Shown here: in pieces, positions 35,137 through 42,945 of the stretch
Numbering within the stretch: the first letter of the stretch is position 1
Layout: every line of letters starts with the position of its first letter
Assembly (NCBI RefSeq): GCF_027988105.1
Contig: NZ_JAQJZJ010000014.1
Span: 1-64,000 of the forward strand
Direction: 5' to 3'
Length of the DNA: 64,000 bases
DNA from: Pseudomonas aestuarii
GTDB taxonomy: Bacteria > Pseudomonadota > Gammaproteobacteria > Pseudomonadales > Pseudomonadaceae
Notes under the pieces: model-generated
Database searches by the model: none
What the model saw: the letters and a program-made list of their open reading frames with translations, nothing else
Told to the model about the DNA's origin: nothing
Position numbers and translations under genes: made by a program

Positions 35137-35160
35137 GCCGTCCCGCGACTCCGTCTCAAG

Positions 35161-35193
35161 AAAGCCGCTACCTCTCGGGGTAGCGGCTTTTTT
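35161..35193 (+). terminator. Terminator of the first acyl-CoA dehydrogenase
   Basis: AAAGCCGCTACC and GGTAGCGGCTTT form a perfect 12-bp stem (35161-35172/35179-35190), followed by TTTT. Confidence 0.92.
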
Positions 35194-35300
35194 TCGTATG
35201 AGGGCAGTGTCGCGTCACAGATCGACCTGCGGTCAAGCGGCCTTTCGGGTGGGCTAGGCGCACACTGCCGACAGCGAAGATCCAGCAAGATCCGTTGCGG

Positions 35301-35347
35301 CGTAACCCGCCATCGGCGCAACGAGGGATATCGCTCAGTGGGTTACG
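35301..35347. repeat. Extragenic palindromic repeat copy
   Basis: CGTAACCC (35301-35308) and GGGTTACG (35340-35347) flank a 31-base centre. The same GGGTTACG / CGTAACCC pair occurs in the element after the chemoreceptor gene at 4283-4315. Confidence 0.65.
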
Positions 35348-35621
35348 CGGCGCGCCACGATGGCGGCGCCTGATCGCTCGGAGGTTGGCGCCGCTAACCT
35401 GCGCGGCTCGCCCCCACCTTACAAAAGCCAGGTGCGACACATAAGGGGTATTGCCCCTATTTACCGGCTTGCCGCGGCCGTCGCCACTGCGTCGCAGGCT
35501 GCGGCCCGGTCATTTATGACGGCGCATTCAGCGGGCGTACGGTTGTTGTGAATCAGCCGACTTCGGCGGTAGCTTAGGGCAATTGACCCGCGCCTCGCGC
35601 GCCTGCTGACGGAGAACGACC

Positions 35622-37418
35622 ATGCCCGAGTACAAGGCTCCCCTGCGCGACATGCGCTTCTTGATCGACGATGTCTTCGACTTCCACACCAGCTACGCCG
35701 CACTCAGCGCCAGTGACGCGACGCCGGACATGGTCGGTGCAATCCTCGAAGAAGGTGCCAAGTTCTGCGAGCAGGTGCTGGCGCCGTTGAACCGTTCCGG
35801 TGACGAAGAAGAGTGTCAGTTCGATAACGGTGTGGTGACCACGCCCAAAGGTTTCAAGGAAGCGTTTGCCCAGTATGCCGAGGGCGGATGGATGGGCTTG
35901 GCCGCCGACCCGGCCTACGGTGGTCAGGGCCTGCCGCATTCGCTGGGTTTGCTCAACAGTGAAATGGTCGGCGCCAGCAACACCTCATGGGGCATGTACC
36001 CGGGGTTGACCCATGGCGCCATGTCGGCGATCCATGCCCACGGCAGCGAAGAGCAGAAGCAGACCTACCTGACCCGCATGACCGAGGGGCTCTGGACCGG
36101 CACCATGTGCCTGACCGAAGCGCATTGCGGCACCGACCTGGGCATCATCAAGACCCGTGCCGTGCCCCAGGCCGACGGCAGCTATGCGCTCACCGGCAGC
36201 AAGATCTTCATCTCCGCCGGCGAGCACGACATGAGCGAGAACATCGTTCATCTGGTGCTGGCCAAGCTGCCCGATGCGCCCGCCGGAACCAAAGGCATTT
36301 CGCTGTTTATCGTGCCCAAGTTCCTCCCCGACGCTTCCGGCCAGGCCGGTGAGCGCAACGCGGTCAGCTGCGGCTCGATCGAGCACAAGATGGGTATCAA
36401 GGCCTCGGCCACCTGCGTGATCAATTTCGACAGCGCCAAAGGGTTTCTGATTGGCGAGGCCAATAAAGGCCTCAACTGCATGTTCACCATGATGAACCAT
36501 GCGCGTCTGGGCACTGGCATGCAGGGGCTGTGCCTCGGTGAAGCGAGCTTCCAGGGGGCGATCAAGTACGCCAACGAACGCTTGCAGATGCGCGCACTGA
36601 CCGGGCCCAAGGCGCCGGATAAGCCGGCCGACCCGATCATCGTGCACCCCGATGTGCGGCGCATGCTGCTGACCATGAAGGCGCTCAACGAGGGCAATCG
36701 TGCCCTGGCTTACTTCACCGCCCAGCTGCTGGATGTCGCGCACCTCAGCGAAACCACCGAGCAGCGTGAGGAAGCGGAAAACCTGCTGGCCTTCCTCACC
36801 CCGATCTGCAAGGCCTTCATGACCGACACCGGGCTGGAGGTGACCAATCACGGCATGCAGATCTTCGGCGGCCATGGCTATATCCGCGAGTGGGGCATGG
36901 AGCAGCTGGTTCGCGATTGCCGGATTGCACCGATCTACGAAGGCACCAACGGTATCCAGGCCCTGGACCTGCTCGGGCGCAAGGTGCTCGGCAGTCAGGG
37001 CAAGCTGCTGAGCGGCTTCACCAAGATCGTGCACAAGTTCTGTGAGGCCCAGGCCGAGCATCCGCAGCTCAAGGGCTACGTGGCGCAGCTGGCGACGCTG
37101 AACACCCAGTGGGGCGGACTGACCCAGAAGATCGGTCTGGCGGCGATGAAGAATCCCGACGAGGTAGGCGCCGCCTCGGTGGACTACCTGATGTACTCCG
37201 GCTACGTGATCCTGGCCTACTTCTGGCTGCGCATGGCGCTGGTGGCCCAGGAGAAGCTCGACGCCGGTGCCGGCGATGCGGCCTTCTACCAGGCCAAGCT
37301 GGCCACCTGCGCGTTCTACTTCCAGCGCCTGCTGCCGCGTACGGCCGCCCACCTGGCGGCGGCCGAGGCCGGCAGCGAGTGCATGATGAGTCTGCCAGCC
37401 GAGCATTTCGCGCTCTGA
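35622..37418 (+). CDS. Acyl-CoA dehydrogenase, second tandem paralogue
   Basis: 598 aa, same architecture as the flanking paralogues. It begins EYKAPLRDMRFLIDDVFDFH. FAD/substrate segments are WTGTMCLTEAHCGTDLGIIK and YALTGSKIFISAGEHDMSEN; the catalytic Glu is in IAPIYEGTNGIQALDLLG. GGAG precedes the ATG. It is closer to the first copy in AGEHDM and the tail (VGAASVDYLMYSGYV) than to the third. It has its own terminator, so it is probably a separate unit. Matches PA0507. Substrate range unknown. Confidence 0.92.
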   Translation: MPEYKAPLRDMRFLIDDVFDFHTSYAALSASDATPDMVGAILEEGAKFCEQVLAPLNRSGDEEECQFDNGVVTTPKGFKEAFAQYAEGGWMGLAADPAYGGQGLPHSLGLLNSEMVGASNTSWGMYPGLTHGAMSAIHAHGSEEQKQTYLTRMTEGLWTGTMCLTEAHCGTDLGIIKTRAVPQADGSYALTGSKIFISAGEHDMSENIVHLVLAKLPDAPAGTKGISLFIVPKFLPDASGQAGERNAVSCGSIEHKMGIKASATCVINFDSAKGFLIGEANKGLNCMFTMMNHARLGTGMQGLCLGEASFQGAIKYANERLQMRALTGPKAPDKPADPIIVHPDVRRMLLTMKALNEGNRALAYFTAQLLDVAHLSETTEQREEAENLLAFLTPICKAFMTDTGLEVTNHGMQIFGGHGYIREWGMEQLVRDCRIAPIYEGTNGIQALDLLGRKVLGSQGKLLSGFTKIVHKFCEAQAEHPQLKGYVAQLATLNTQWGGLTQKIGLAAMKNPDEVGAASVDYLMYSGYVILAYFWLRMALVAQEKLDAGAGDAAFYQAKLATCAFYFQRLLPRTAAHLAAAEAGSECMMSLPAEHFAL

Positions 37419-37435
37419 CGAGCGGTAGTGTGAAA

Positions 37436-37460
37436 AAAGACCCGCCGCTGGCGGGTCTTT
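37436..37460 (+). terminator. Terminator of the second acyl-CoA dehydrogenase
   Basis: AAAGACCCGCC and GGCGGGTCTTT form an 11-bp perfect stem with a GCT loop. The T-run is short. Confidence 0.85.
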
Positions 37461-37585
37461 GCATTTCAAGCGAATGCGGACCTTTTGTGAATTTATGGTC
37501 ACAACATGACGCTACGTGTCTATGTCGTTGCTCGGTTAAACTCCCAAGGCCGATTTAACCCTGTTGCTCCGCTCGAGGATTTTCC

Positions 37586-39364
37586 ATGGCTGACTACAAA
37601 GCTCCCCTGCGCGACATGCGCTTCGTGCTCAATGAAGTGTTCGACGTCTCCACGCTGTGGGCCCAATTACCTGCCCTGGCCGACGTGGTGGATGAAGACA
37701 CCGCCAGCGCCATTCTCGAAGAAGCCGGCAAGGTCACCGCGGGCATCATTGCCCCGCTCAATCGCAGCGGCGATGAGGAAGGCTGTTCCTGGAGCAATGG
37801 CGCGGTGAAGACCCCGGCCGGCTTTCCCGAAGCCTACAAGACCTACGCCGAAGGCGGCTGGGTGGGAGTCGGTGGTGACCCGCTGTTCGGCGGCATGGGC
37901 ATGCCCAAGGTGATCTCCGCGCAAGTGGAAGAGATGGTCAACTCGGCCAACCTGTCATTCGGCCTCTACCCGATGCTCACCGCTGGCGCCTGCCTGTCGA
38001 TCAACGCCCACGCCAGTGAAGCGCTGAAAGAGCAGTACCTGCCGAACATGTACGCCGGCACCTGGGCCGGCTCCATGTGCCTGACCGAGCCGCACGCCGG
38101 CACCGACCTGGGCATCATCCGCACCAAGGCCGAACCGCAGGCCGATGGCAGCTACAAGATCAGTGGCACCAAGATCTTCATCACCGGCGGCGAGCACGAC
38201 CTGAGCGAGAACATCATTCACCTGGTGCTGGCCAAGTTGCCGGATGCGCCGGCCGGACCCAAGGGCATCTCGCTGTTCCTGGTGCCCAAGTTGATGGTGG
38301 GCGCCGACGGCTCGCTGGGCGAGCACAATGCGCTGTCCTGCGGCTCGATCGAGCACAAGATGGGCATCAAGGCCTCGGCCACCTGCGTGATGAACTTCGA
38401 TGGCGCCACCGGCTGGATCGTCGATGCGCCGAACAAGGGCCTGGCGGCCATGTTCACCATGATGAACTACGAGCGCCTGGGCGTTGGCATCCAGGGCCTG
38501 TCCCTGGGCGAGCGCTCCTACCAGAATGCCGTCGAATACGCTCGGGAGCGTATCCAGAGCCGTGCGCCGACCGGCCCGCAGGCCAAGGACAAAGCCGCCG
38601 ACCCGATCATCGTGCACCCGGACGTGCGCCGCATGTTGCTGACCATGAAGGCGCTGAACGAAGGCGGTCGTGCCTTCTCCAGCTACGTGGCCATGCAGCT
38701 CGATACCGCCAAGTTCAGCGAAGAACCGACCGTGCGCAAGCGCGCCGAAGAGCTGGTGGCCCTGTTGACACCGGTGGCCAAGGCCTTCCTCACCGACATG
38801 GCGCTGGAAACCACGGTGCACGGCCAGCAGATTTTCGGCGGTCATGGCTTTATCCGCGAGTGGGGCCAGGAGCAGCTGATCCGCGACTGCCGCATCACCC
38901 AGATCTACGAAGGCACCAACGGCATCCAAGCCCTGGATCTGGTCGGGCGCAAAGTGGTCGGCAGCGGCGGTGCCTTCTACCAGCACTTCGCCGACGAGAT
39001 AAAGGCGTTCACCGATTCGGCCGATGCCTCCCTGGCAGAGTTCACCGAGCCGTTGAAAGACGCCATCGCCAACCTGGAGCTGATGACCAGCGACCTGCTG
39101 GCGCGCGCCAAGGCCAATCCCAACGAAGTCGGTGCCGCCTCGGTCGAGTACCTGCAGGTGTTCGGCTACACCGCCTATGCCTATATGTGGGCGTTGATGG
39201 CACGGGCCGCGCTGGCCAAGCAGGATCAGGACGACTTCTACGTCAGCAAGCTGGGCACCGCGCGTTTCTTCTTCGCCCGCCTGTTGCCGCGGATCCACTC
39301 GCTGACCGCGTCGGTCAAGGCCGGCAGCGACAGCCTGTACCTGCTGGATGCGGCGCAGTTCTAA
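37586..39364 (+). CDS. Acyl-CoA dehydrogenase (FadE2-like), third tandem paralogue
   Basis: 592 aa. It begins DYKAPLRDMRFVLNEVFDVS. Flavin segments are WAGSMCLTEPHAGTDLGIIR and YKISGTKIFITGGEHDLSEN; the catalytic Glu is in ITQIYEGTNGIQALDLVG. It differs from the first two at HAGTDLG (Ala for Cys) and TGGEHDL, pointing to a different substrate pocket. GAGGA precedes the ATG. Matches PA0508, described as medium-chain FadE2. A terminator follows, convergent with the permease gene. Confidence 0.93.
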   Translation: MADYKAPLRDMRFVLNEVFDVSTLWAQLPALADVVDEDTASAILEEAGKVTAGIIAPLNRSGDEEGCSWSNGAVKTPAGFPEAYKTYAEGGWVGVGGDPLFGGMGMPKVISAQVEEMVNSANLSFGLYPMLTAGACLSINAHASEALKEQYLPNMYAGTWAGSMCLTEPHAGTDLGIIRTKAEPQADGSYKISGTKIFITGGEHDLSENIIHLVLAKLPDAPAGPKGISLFLVPKLMVGADGSLGEHNALSCGSIEHKMGIKASATCVMNFDGATGWIVDAPNKGLAAMFTMMNYERLGVGIQGLSLGERSYQNAVEYARERIQSRAPTGPQAKDKAADPIIVHPDVRRMLLTMKALNEGGRAFSSYVAMQLDTAKFSEEPTVRKRAEELVALLTPVAKAFLTDMALETTVHGQQIFGGHGFIREWGQEQLIRDCRITQIYEGTNGIQALDLVGRKVVGSGGAFYQHFADEIKAFTDSADASLAEFTEPLKDAIANLELMTSDLLARAKANPNEVGAASVEYLQVFGYTAYAYMWALMARAALAKQDQDDFYVSKLGTARFFFARLLPRIHSLTASVKAGSDSLYLLDAAQF

Positions 39365-39382
39365 GCCACACCCTGCAACGCC

Positions 39383-39412
39383 AAAGCCCCGGTCTTGTAC
39401 CGGGGCTTTTTT
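39383..39412. terminator. Terminator after the third acyl-CoA dehydrogenase
   Basis: AAAGCCCCGGT and ACCGGGGCTTT form a perfect 11-bp stem with a CTTGT loop and trailing TTT. It also faces the convergent permease gene. Confidence 0.92.
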
Positions 39413-39451
39413 ACATCTATTGGCGCTGGGCTGCTAGTGGTTGGCTTCGCT

Positions 39452-41002
39452 CTACAGCGGCGGGCTGTCGAGCGCTTCGGCTGGCGTCGAGCCATTGGCC
39501 TGCGGGCGTTCGCGCTGCCATTGCAGGGCGATCAGAATCAGGGTCGGAATCCCCAGCAGGGCGGTGATCAGGAAGAACTCGGCATAGCCGAGGTTCTCCA
39601 CCAGCACGCCGGAATAGCCACCGATCAGCCGCGGCAACAGCAGCATGATCGAGCTGAGCAGGGCGTACTGGGTGGCCGAGAACTGCAGGTTGGTCAGGCT
39701 CGACAGGTAGGCGACGAACGCCGCCGTGGCCAGGCCGGCGCTGAAGTTGTCGGCGGAGATGGTGACGATCAGCATCTGCAGGTCGGCGCCCATGCCGGCG
39801 AGCATGAGGAACAGCAGGTTGGTCGCGGCCGAGGCCAGGCCGCCGATGAACAGGATCGGCAGGATGCCGAAGCGCACGATCAGCAGGCCGCCAAAACCGG
39901 CGCCGAGCAGGGTCATGACCAGGCCGAACAGTTTGCTGACGCTGGCGATCTGATCCTTGGTAAAGCCCTGGTCGATGTAGAACACGTTGGCCATCACGCC
40001 CATCACGGTATCCGACATGCGATAGGTCGCGATCAGTCCGAGCAGCAGCAAGGCCTGCCAGCGATAACGCACGATGAAGTCGTTGATCGGGGTCAGCACC
40101 GGTGCCAGGCCGCGGCGGCCCATGCTCGACAGGCACAGCGTGGTGAGGATGGTGTAGAGCAAGGCGCGCAGAAAGGCGCGATCCACGAGAAGCAGATCGA
40201 ACAGGCTGATTTCGCCCCGCACCAGGCTGGCAAAGTCGGTGTAATAGAATTGGGTGAACATCGCCGGCACCGAGACCAGCATCACGATCAACACCAGCAC
40301 CGAGACGATCTGATGGCTGAAGCCGTAGCGCGCCGCGGCCAACTGGGTTTGCAGTGGTACCGCCGGTTCGCGCATCCACAGGCTGGTCAGCAGGCCCGGC
40401 AGCATCAGCAGGGCAAACACCAGGTAGGTACCGGACCAGGCGCTGTGCTGGTAGAGCTGCACGGTGGAACCGAAGCCTTCGGCAACATACAACGCGCCGG
40501 CGGTGGCCAGCAGTGCCGCGACCCGGTAGCCGGCCATATAGCTGGCGGCCAGAGCCGCCTGGCGGGTGTCCTCGACGATCTCCAGGCGATAGGCGTCCAC
40601 GGCGATGTCCTGGGTGGCGGAGGCGAAGGCCACCAGCACCGCCAGGGAGATCAGCCAGGTCAGTTTGGTCTGCGGGTCACACAACGCCATGCCGGCCAGG
40701 CCAATGGCAATCAGCACCTGGGCCAGTACCAGCCAGGAGCGGCGCCGGCCGAGCCTGCCGAGCAGCGGCAGGCGCCACTGGTCGAGCAGTGGCGACCAGA
40801 CCCATTTGAAGGCATAGGCCAGGCCGATCAGGCTGGCGAAACCGATGGTTTCACGCGCCACGCCCGCTTCGCGCAACCACACCGACAGCGTGGAGAACAC
40901 CAGCATATAGGGCAGGCCGGCGGCGAACCCGAGGAGCAACAGCACCAGCGTGGAGGGGCTTGAGTAGGCGGCGATGGCTTCGCGCCAGCTTTTACGGGGC
41001 AT
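39452..41002 (-). CDS. ampG: AmpG-like muropeptide MFS permease
   Basis: A 516-aa inner-membrane permease with 12-14 helices. AmpG features are LLLLGFAAGLPYMLVFSTLS, WLREAGVARETIGFASLIGL, YAFKWVWSPLLDQW and ATQDIAVDAYRLEIVED. AmpG imports anhydro-muropeptides for wall recycling and so feeds the AmpR/AmpC response. Start 41002 is chosen because homology begins MPRKSWREA; the frame is open 53 codons upstream with unlikely sequence. Pseudomonads can have two AmpG-type permeases, and which this is cannot be settled. Its pairing with the CreBC/CreD beta-lactam system elsewhere in the window is notable but not operonic. Confidence 0.88.
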   Translation of the reverse strand: MPRKSWREAIAAYSSPSTLVLLLLGFAAGLPYMLVFSTLSVWLREAGVARETIGFASLIGLAYAFKWVWSPLLDQWRLPLLGRLGRRRSWLVLAQVLIAIGLAGMALCDPQTKLTWLISLAVLVAFASATQDIAVDAYRLEIVEDTRQAALAASYMAGYRVAALLATAGALYVAEGFGSTVQLYQHSAWSGTYLVFALLMLPGLLTSLWMREPAVPLQTQLAAARYGFSHQIVSVLVLIVMLVSVPAMFTQFYYTDFASLVRGEISLFDLLLVDRAFLRALLYTILTTLCLSSMGRRGLAPVLTPINDFIVRYRWQALLLLGLIATYRMSDTVMGVMANVFYIDQGFTKDQIASVSKLFGLVMTLLGAGFGGLLIVRFGILPILFIGGLASAATNLLFLMLAGMGADLQMLIVTISADNFSAGLATAAFVAYLSSLTNLQFSATQYALLSSIMLLLPRLIGGYSGVLVENLGYAEFFLITALLGIPTLILIALQWQRERPQANGSTPAEALDSPPL

Positions 41003-41048
41003 TGAGCGGGTATCTGTCTGCAAAGAGAAAAAGGATTCTGGGCGCACT

Positions 41049-41441
41049 CTAACCGCTGTGCTCCATCGGGCGCCAGCCGTGCCGTCGGATATCCACGCGA
41101 TCATGGATGACCAGCACCCCTTCGGCCCGCAAGCGCTGCCGTTGCTCCGCGCCGGAAACACTGCCCGCCGGCAGGCTCAGGCGTCCGCTGGCGGCGATCA
41201 CCCGATGCCAGGGCAGCGTGGTGCCCTGCGGCAGCTGGCTGAGGCTGCGTCCGACCCAGCGTGCGGCACGGCCAAGGCCCGCCAGCTCGGCCAGTTGGCC
41301 ATAGCTGACCACCCTGCCCGGAGGAACCTGTGCGAGCGCCATATACAGCGCCTCGCGTCGTGCCTCCTGGCTGGCTGCTAACCCGGGCGAAGCGGCTCGC
41401 CTGGCGGCTTCATCCTGAGGTGGCGGTAGTCGACCGATCAT
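41049..41441 (-). CDS. Alkyltransferase-like protein (MGMT family, no catalytic Cys)
   Basis: 130 aa of the MGMT C-terminal fold, preceded by a 30-residue non-conserved leader. Core: LAQVPPGRVVSYGQLAELAG and LPWHRVIAASGRLSLPAG. The MGMT active site PCHRV is here PWHRV, with Trp for the alkyl-accepting Cys, the hallmark of alkyltransferase-like (ATL) proteins. ATLs bind O6-alkylguanine and hand it to nucleotide excision repair. Start 41441 is the first ATG; conservation begins near residue 25, so an internal start is possible. Confidence 0.85.
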   Translation of the reverse strand: MIGRLPPPQDEAARRAASPGLAASQEARREALYMALAQVPPGRVVSYGQLAELAGLGRAARWVGRSLSQLPQGTTLPWHRVIAASGRLSLPAGSVSGAEQRQRLRAEGVLVIHDRVDIRRHGWRPMEHSG

Positions 41442-41783
41442 GCGGCTGCGCCCCCTGTGGTCATCTGCGTTGGTCGGTTAGGCCATGCCAGTGTAAGGCG
41501 GGCAGGGTCTGGCTGAATAATGGCGTCGCCCAGCCAGCAGCGCAACAAACCGCTGGGCCCGCTGCCGCTGCCGGAGGGGCGGCAGCACGTCCGTGGCCTG
41601 GGGCGTATCCCCAGCGAGCGCCATTATCTGCGGGGCTCGGGGTGGGCTGGTCGGCTCGAGCCACCGATGGCATCGGTCGCCTGGCTTGAACTCCGATTAA
41701 TTCCGACGGTCAGTCATTGCTCAGAGTCTGGGCTTGCGCATAATGCCCGGCGTTTATTCAATCAGAGCTTTTCAAGCATTCTT
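41442..41783. other. Divergent region between the ATL gene and the DUF481 gene
   Basis: 342 bases. The plus-strand frame of the DUF481 gene is open back to 41520 with a proline/arginine-rich translation that I do not recognise. ATAATGGCG (41517-41525) and CGCCATTAT (41619-41627) form a distant inverted pair. Otherwise no gene or named site was found. Confidence 0.4.
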
Positions 41784-42788
41784 ATGATTTTCAGAACCCT
41801 GTTATGCCTGGCCCTTTCGGCAGTTGCCAGTCCTCTGCTGGCCGATACCGTGTGGTTGAAAAACGGTGATCGGCTGAGCGGTACGATCAAATTCTTTGAA
41901 GGGAAAAAACTGCTCCTGCAAACCGATTACGCGGGTTCGATTGCGCTGGACTGGAAGAAAATCGCCACCCTCGAAAGCGACCAGGAGTTGCTGATCAAGG
42001 AAGGCAAGCTGACCGGTGAGCGGGCCAAGGCCCTGCTGGCTGCCGAGCAGGGCAAGGTCACCCTGGCCAATGGCGAAGGGCCGAGAACCATCGAGCTGGC
42101 GAGTATCGAGCGGATCATGAAGCCCAAGCCCCTGGTCGAGGACCTGACCTGGAAGGGCAATATCGACGCGGCGCTGGACTACAAGCGCGCCGAAACTGAT
42201 ACCGATGATTATGATGTCGACCTGAAGACCCAGATGCGTCACGGGCTCTGGCGGCACAATGCCGCGGCCGATTACAACCGCGAGTTTCAGGACGGCGTAG
42301 TGGCCACCGATAACTGGGGCGCCGAGTATGCCCTCGATCGTTTCCTCGATGAGCACTGGTTCTGGGAAGGGCGTCTCGAATACAAGCGCGATCTGATCGA
42401 AGAGCTACGGCGCCAGCGCACGGTCGGTACCGGTCCGGGTTACCAGTTCTGGGATAACGAATTAGGCGCCTTGTCCGTTACCGGGTTGCTCAACCGCACC
42501 GACTACCTGTATGCCAATGGCGAGAAAGACAACTTCTATGCCGTGAGCACGAAGTGGGACTACAACCGCTACCTGGTTGGCAAGAGCTTCGAGCTGTTCA
42601 GCAGCGGTGAGGTCGGCAAGCCGCTGGCCAATGTCGCCGAATACACCCTGGATGCCGAGGTGGGCCTACGCTACAAGGTCACCGACTGGGCTTCGCTGAA
42701 CATGAAGGCCGAGAAAGACATAGTCAGTGGCTCGGAAGGCGACAAAGACGAAACCCACTACAGCCTGGGCTTTGGTGTCGGCTGGTAA
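41784..42788 (+). CDS. DUF481 family outer-membrane beta-barrel protein
   Basis: 334 aa with a signal peptide (MIFRTLLCLALSAVASPLLA). The periplasmic N-terminal part (DTVWLKNGDRLSGTIKFFEG, IALDWKKIATLES) matches the typical pre-barrel segment. The C-terminal DUF481 half has alternating strands and ends YSLGFGVGW with an aromatic terminus, as outer-membrane barrels do. ATG 41784 is selected since it yields the signal peptide. Role unknown; family members are salt-inducible in some bacteria. A strong terminator follows. Confidence 0.88.
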   Translation: MIFRTLLCLALSAVASPLLADTVWLKNGDRLSGTIKFFEGKKLLLQTDYAGSIALDWKKIATLESDQELLIKEGKLTGERAKALLAAEQGKVTLANGEGPRTIELASIERIMKPKPLVEDLTWKGNIDAALDYKRAETDTDDYDVDLKTQMRHGLWRHNAAADYNREFQDGVVATDNWGAEYALDRFLDEHWFWEGRLEYKRDLIEELRRQRTVGTGPGYQFWDNELGALSVTGLLNRTDYLYANGEKDNFYAVSTKWDYNRYLVGKSFELFSSGEVGKPLANVAEYTLDAEVGLRYKVTDWASLNMKAEKDIVSGSEGDKDETHYSLGFGVGW

Positions 42789-42837
42789 GCCATTGCGACA
42801 CCTCCGCTGCAATTAATCCGCGCCGGCCATATGCCGC

Positions 42838-42870
42838 AATGCCGCTCACCTGAATCAGGTGAGCGGCATT
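42838..42870. terminator. Terminator between the DUF481 gene and fabY
   Basis: AATGCCGCTCACCTG (42838-42852) and CAGGTGAGCGGCATT (42856-42870) form a perfect 15-bp stem with a 3-base loop, then TTTATT. Strong on the plus strand. Confidence 0.93.
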
Positions 42871-42945
42871 TTTATTGGTAGGCAAAGGTATGAATCGACA
42901 GCCCCAAGAGCGATCCGGGCAGGCCCGCAACCCCGAGGTGGGTTG

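Larger units (their letters stand above)
35137..35621. other. Intergenic region between first and second acyl-CoA dehydrogenases
   Basis: 485 bases holding the terminator at 35161 and an extragenic palindromic repeat (35301-35347). The last 100 bases must include the promoter of the next gene, but no PsrA palindrome is present there. No gene seen. Confidence 0.5.

Noticed and set aside
39395..40963. 522-codon open frame antisense to the AmpG-like gene
   Set aside because: Glutamine- and histidine-rich translation arising from codon bias of a membrane protein on the other strand.
41520..41783. N-terminal extension of the DUF481 protein
   Set aside because: It would bury the signal peptide at residue 89. 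The upstream part is P/R-rich and not conserved-looking.
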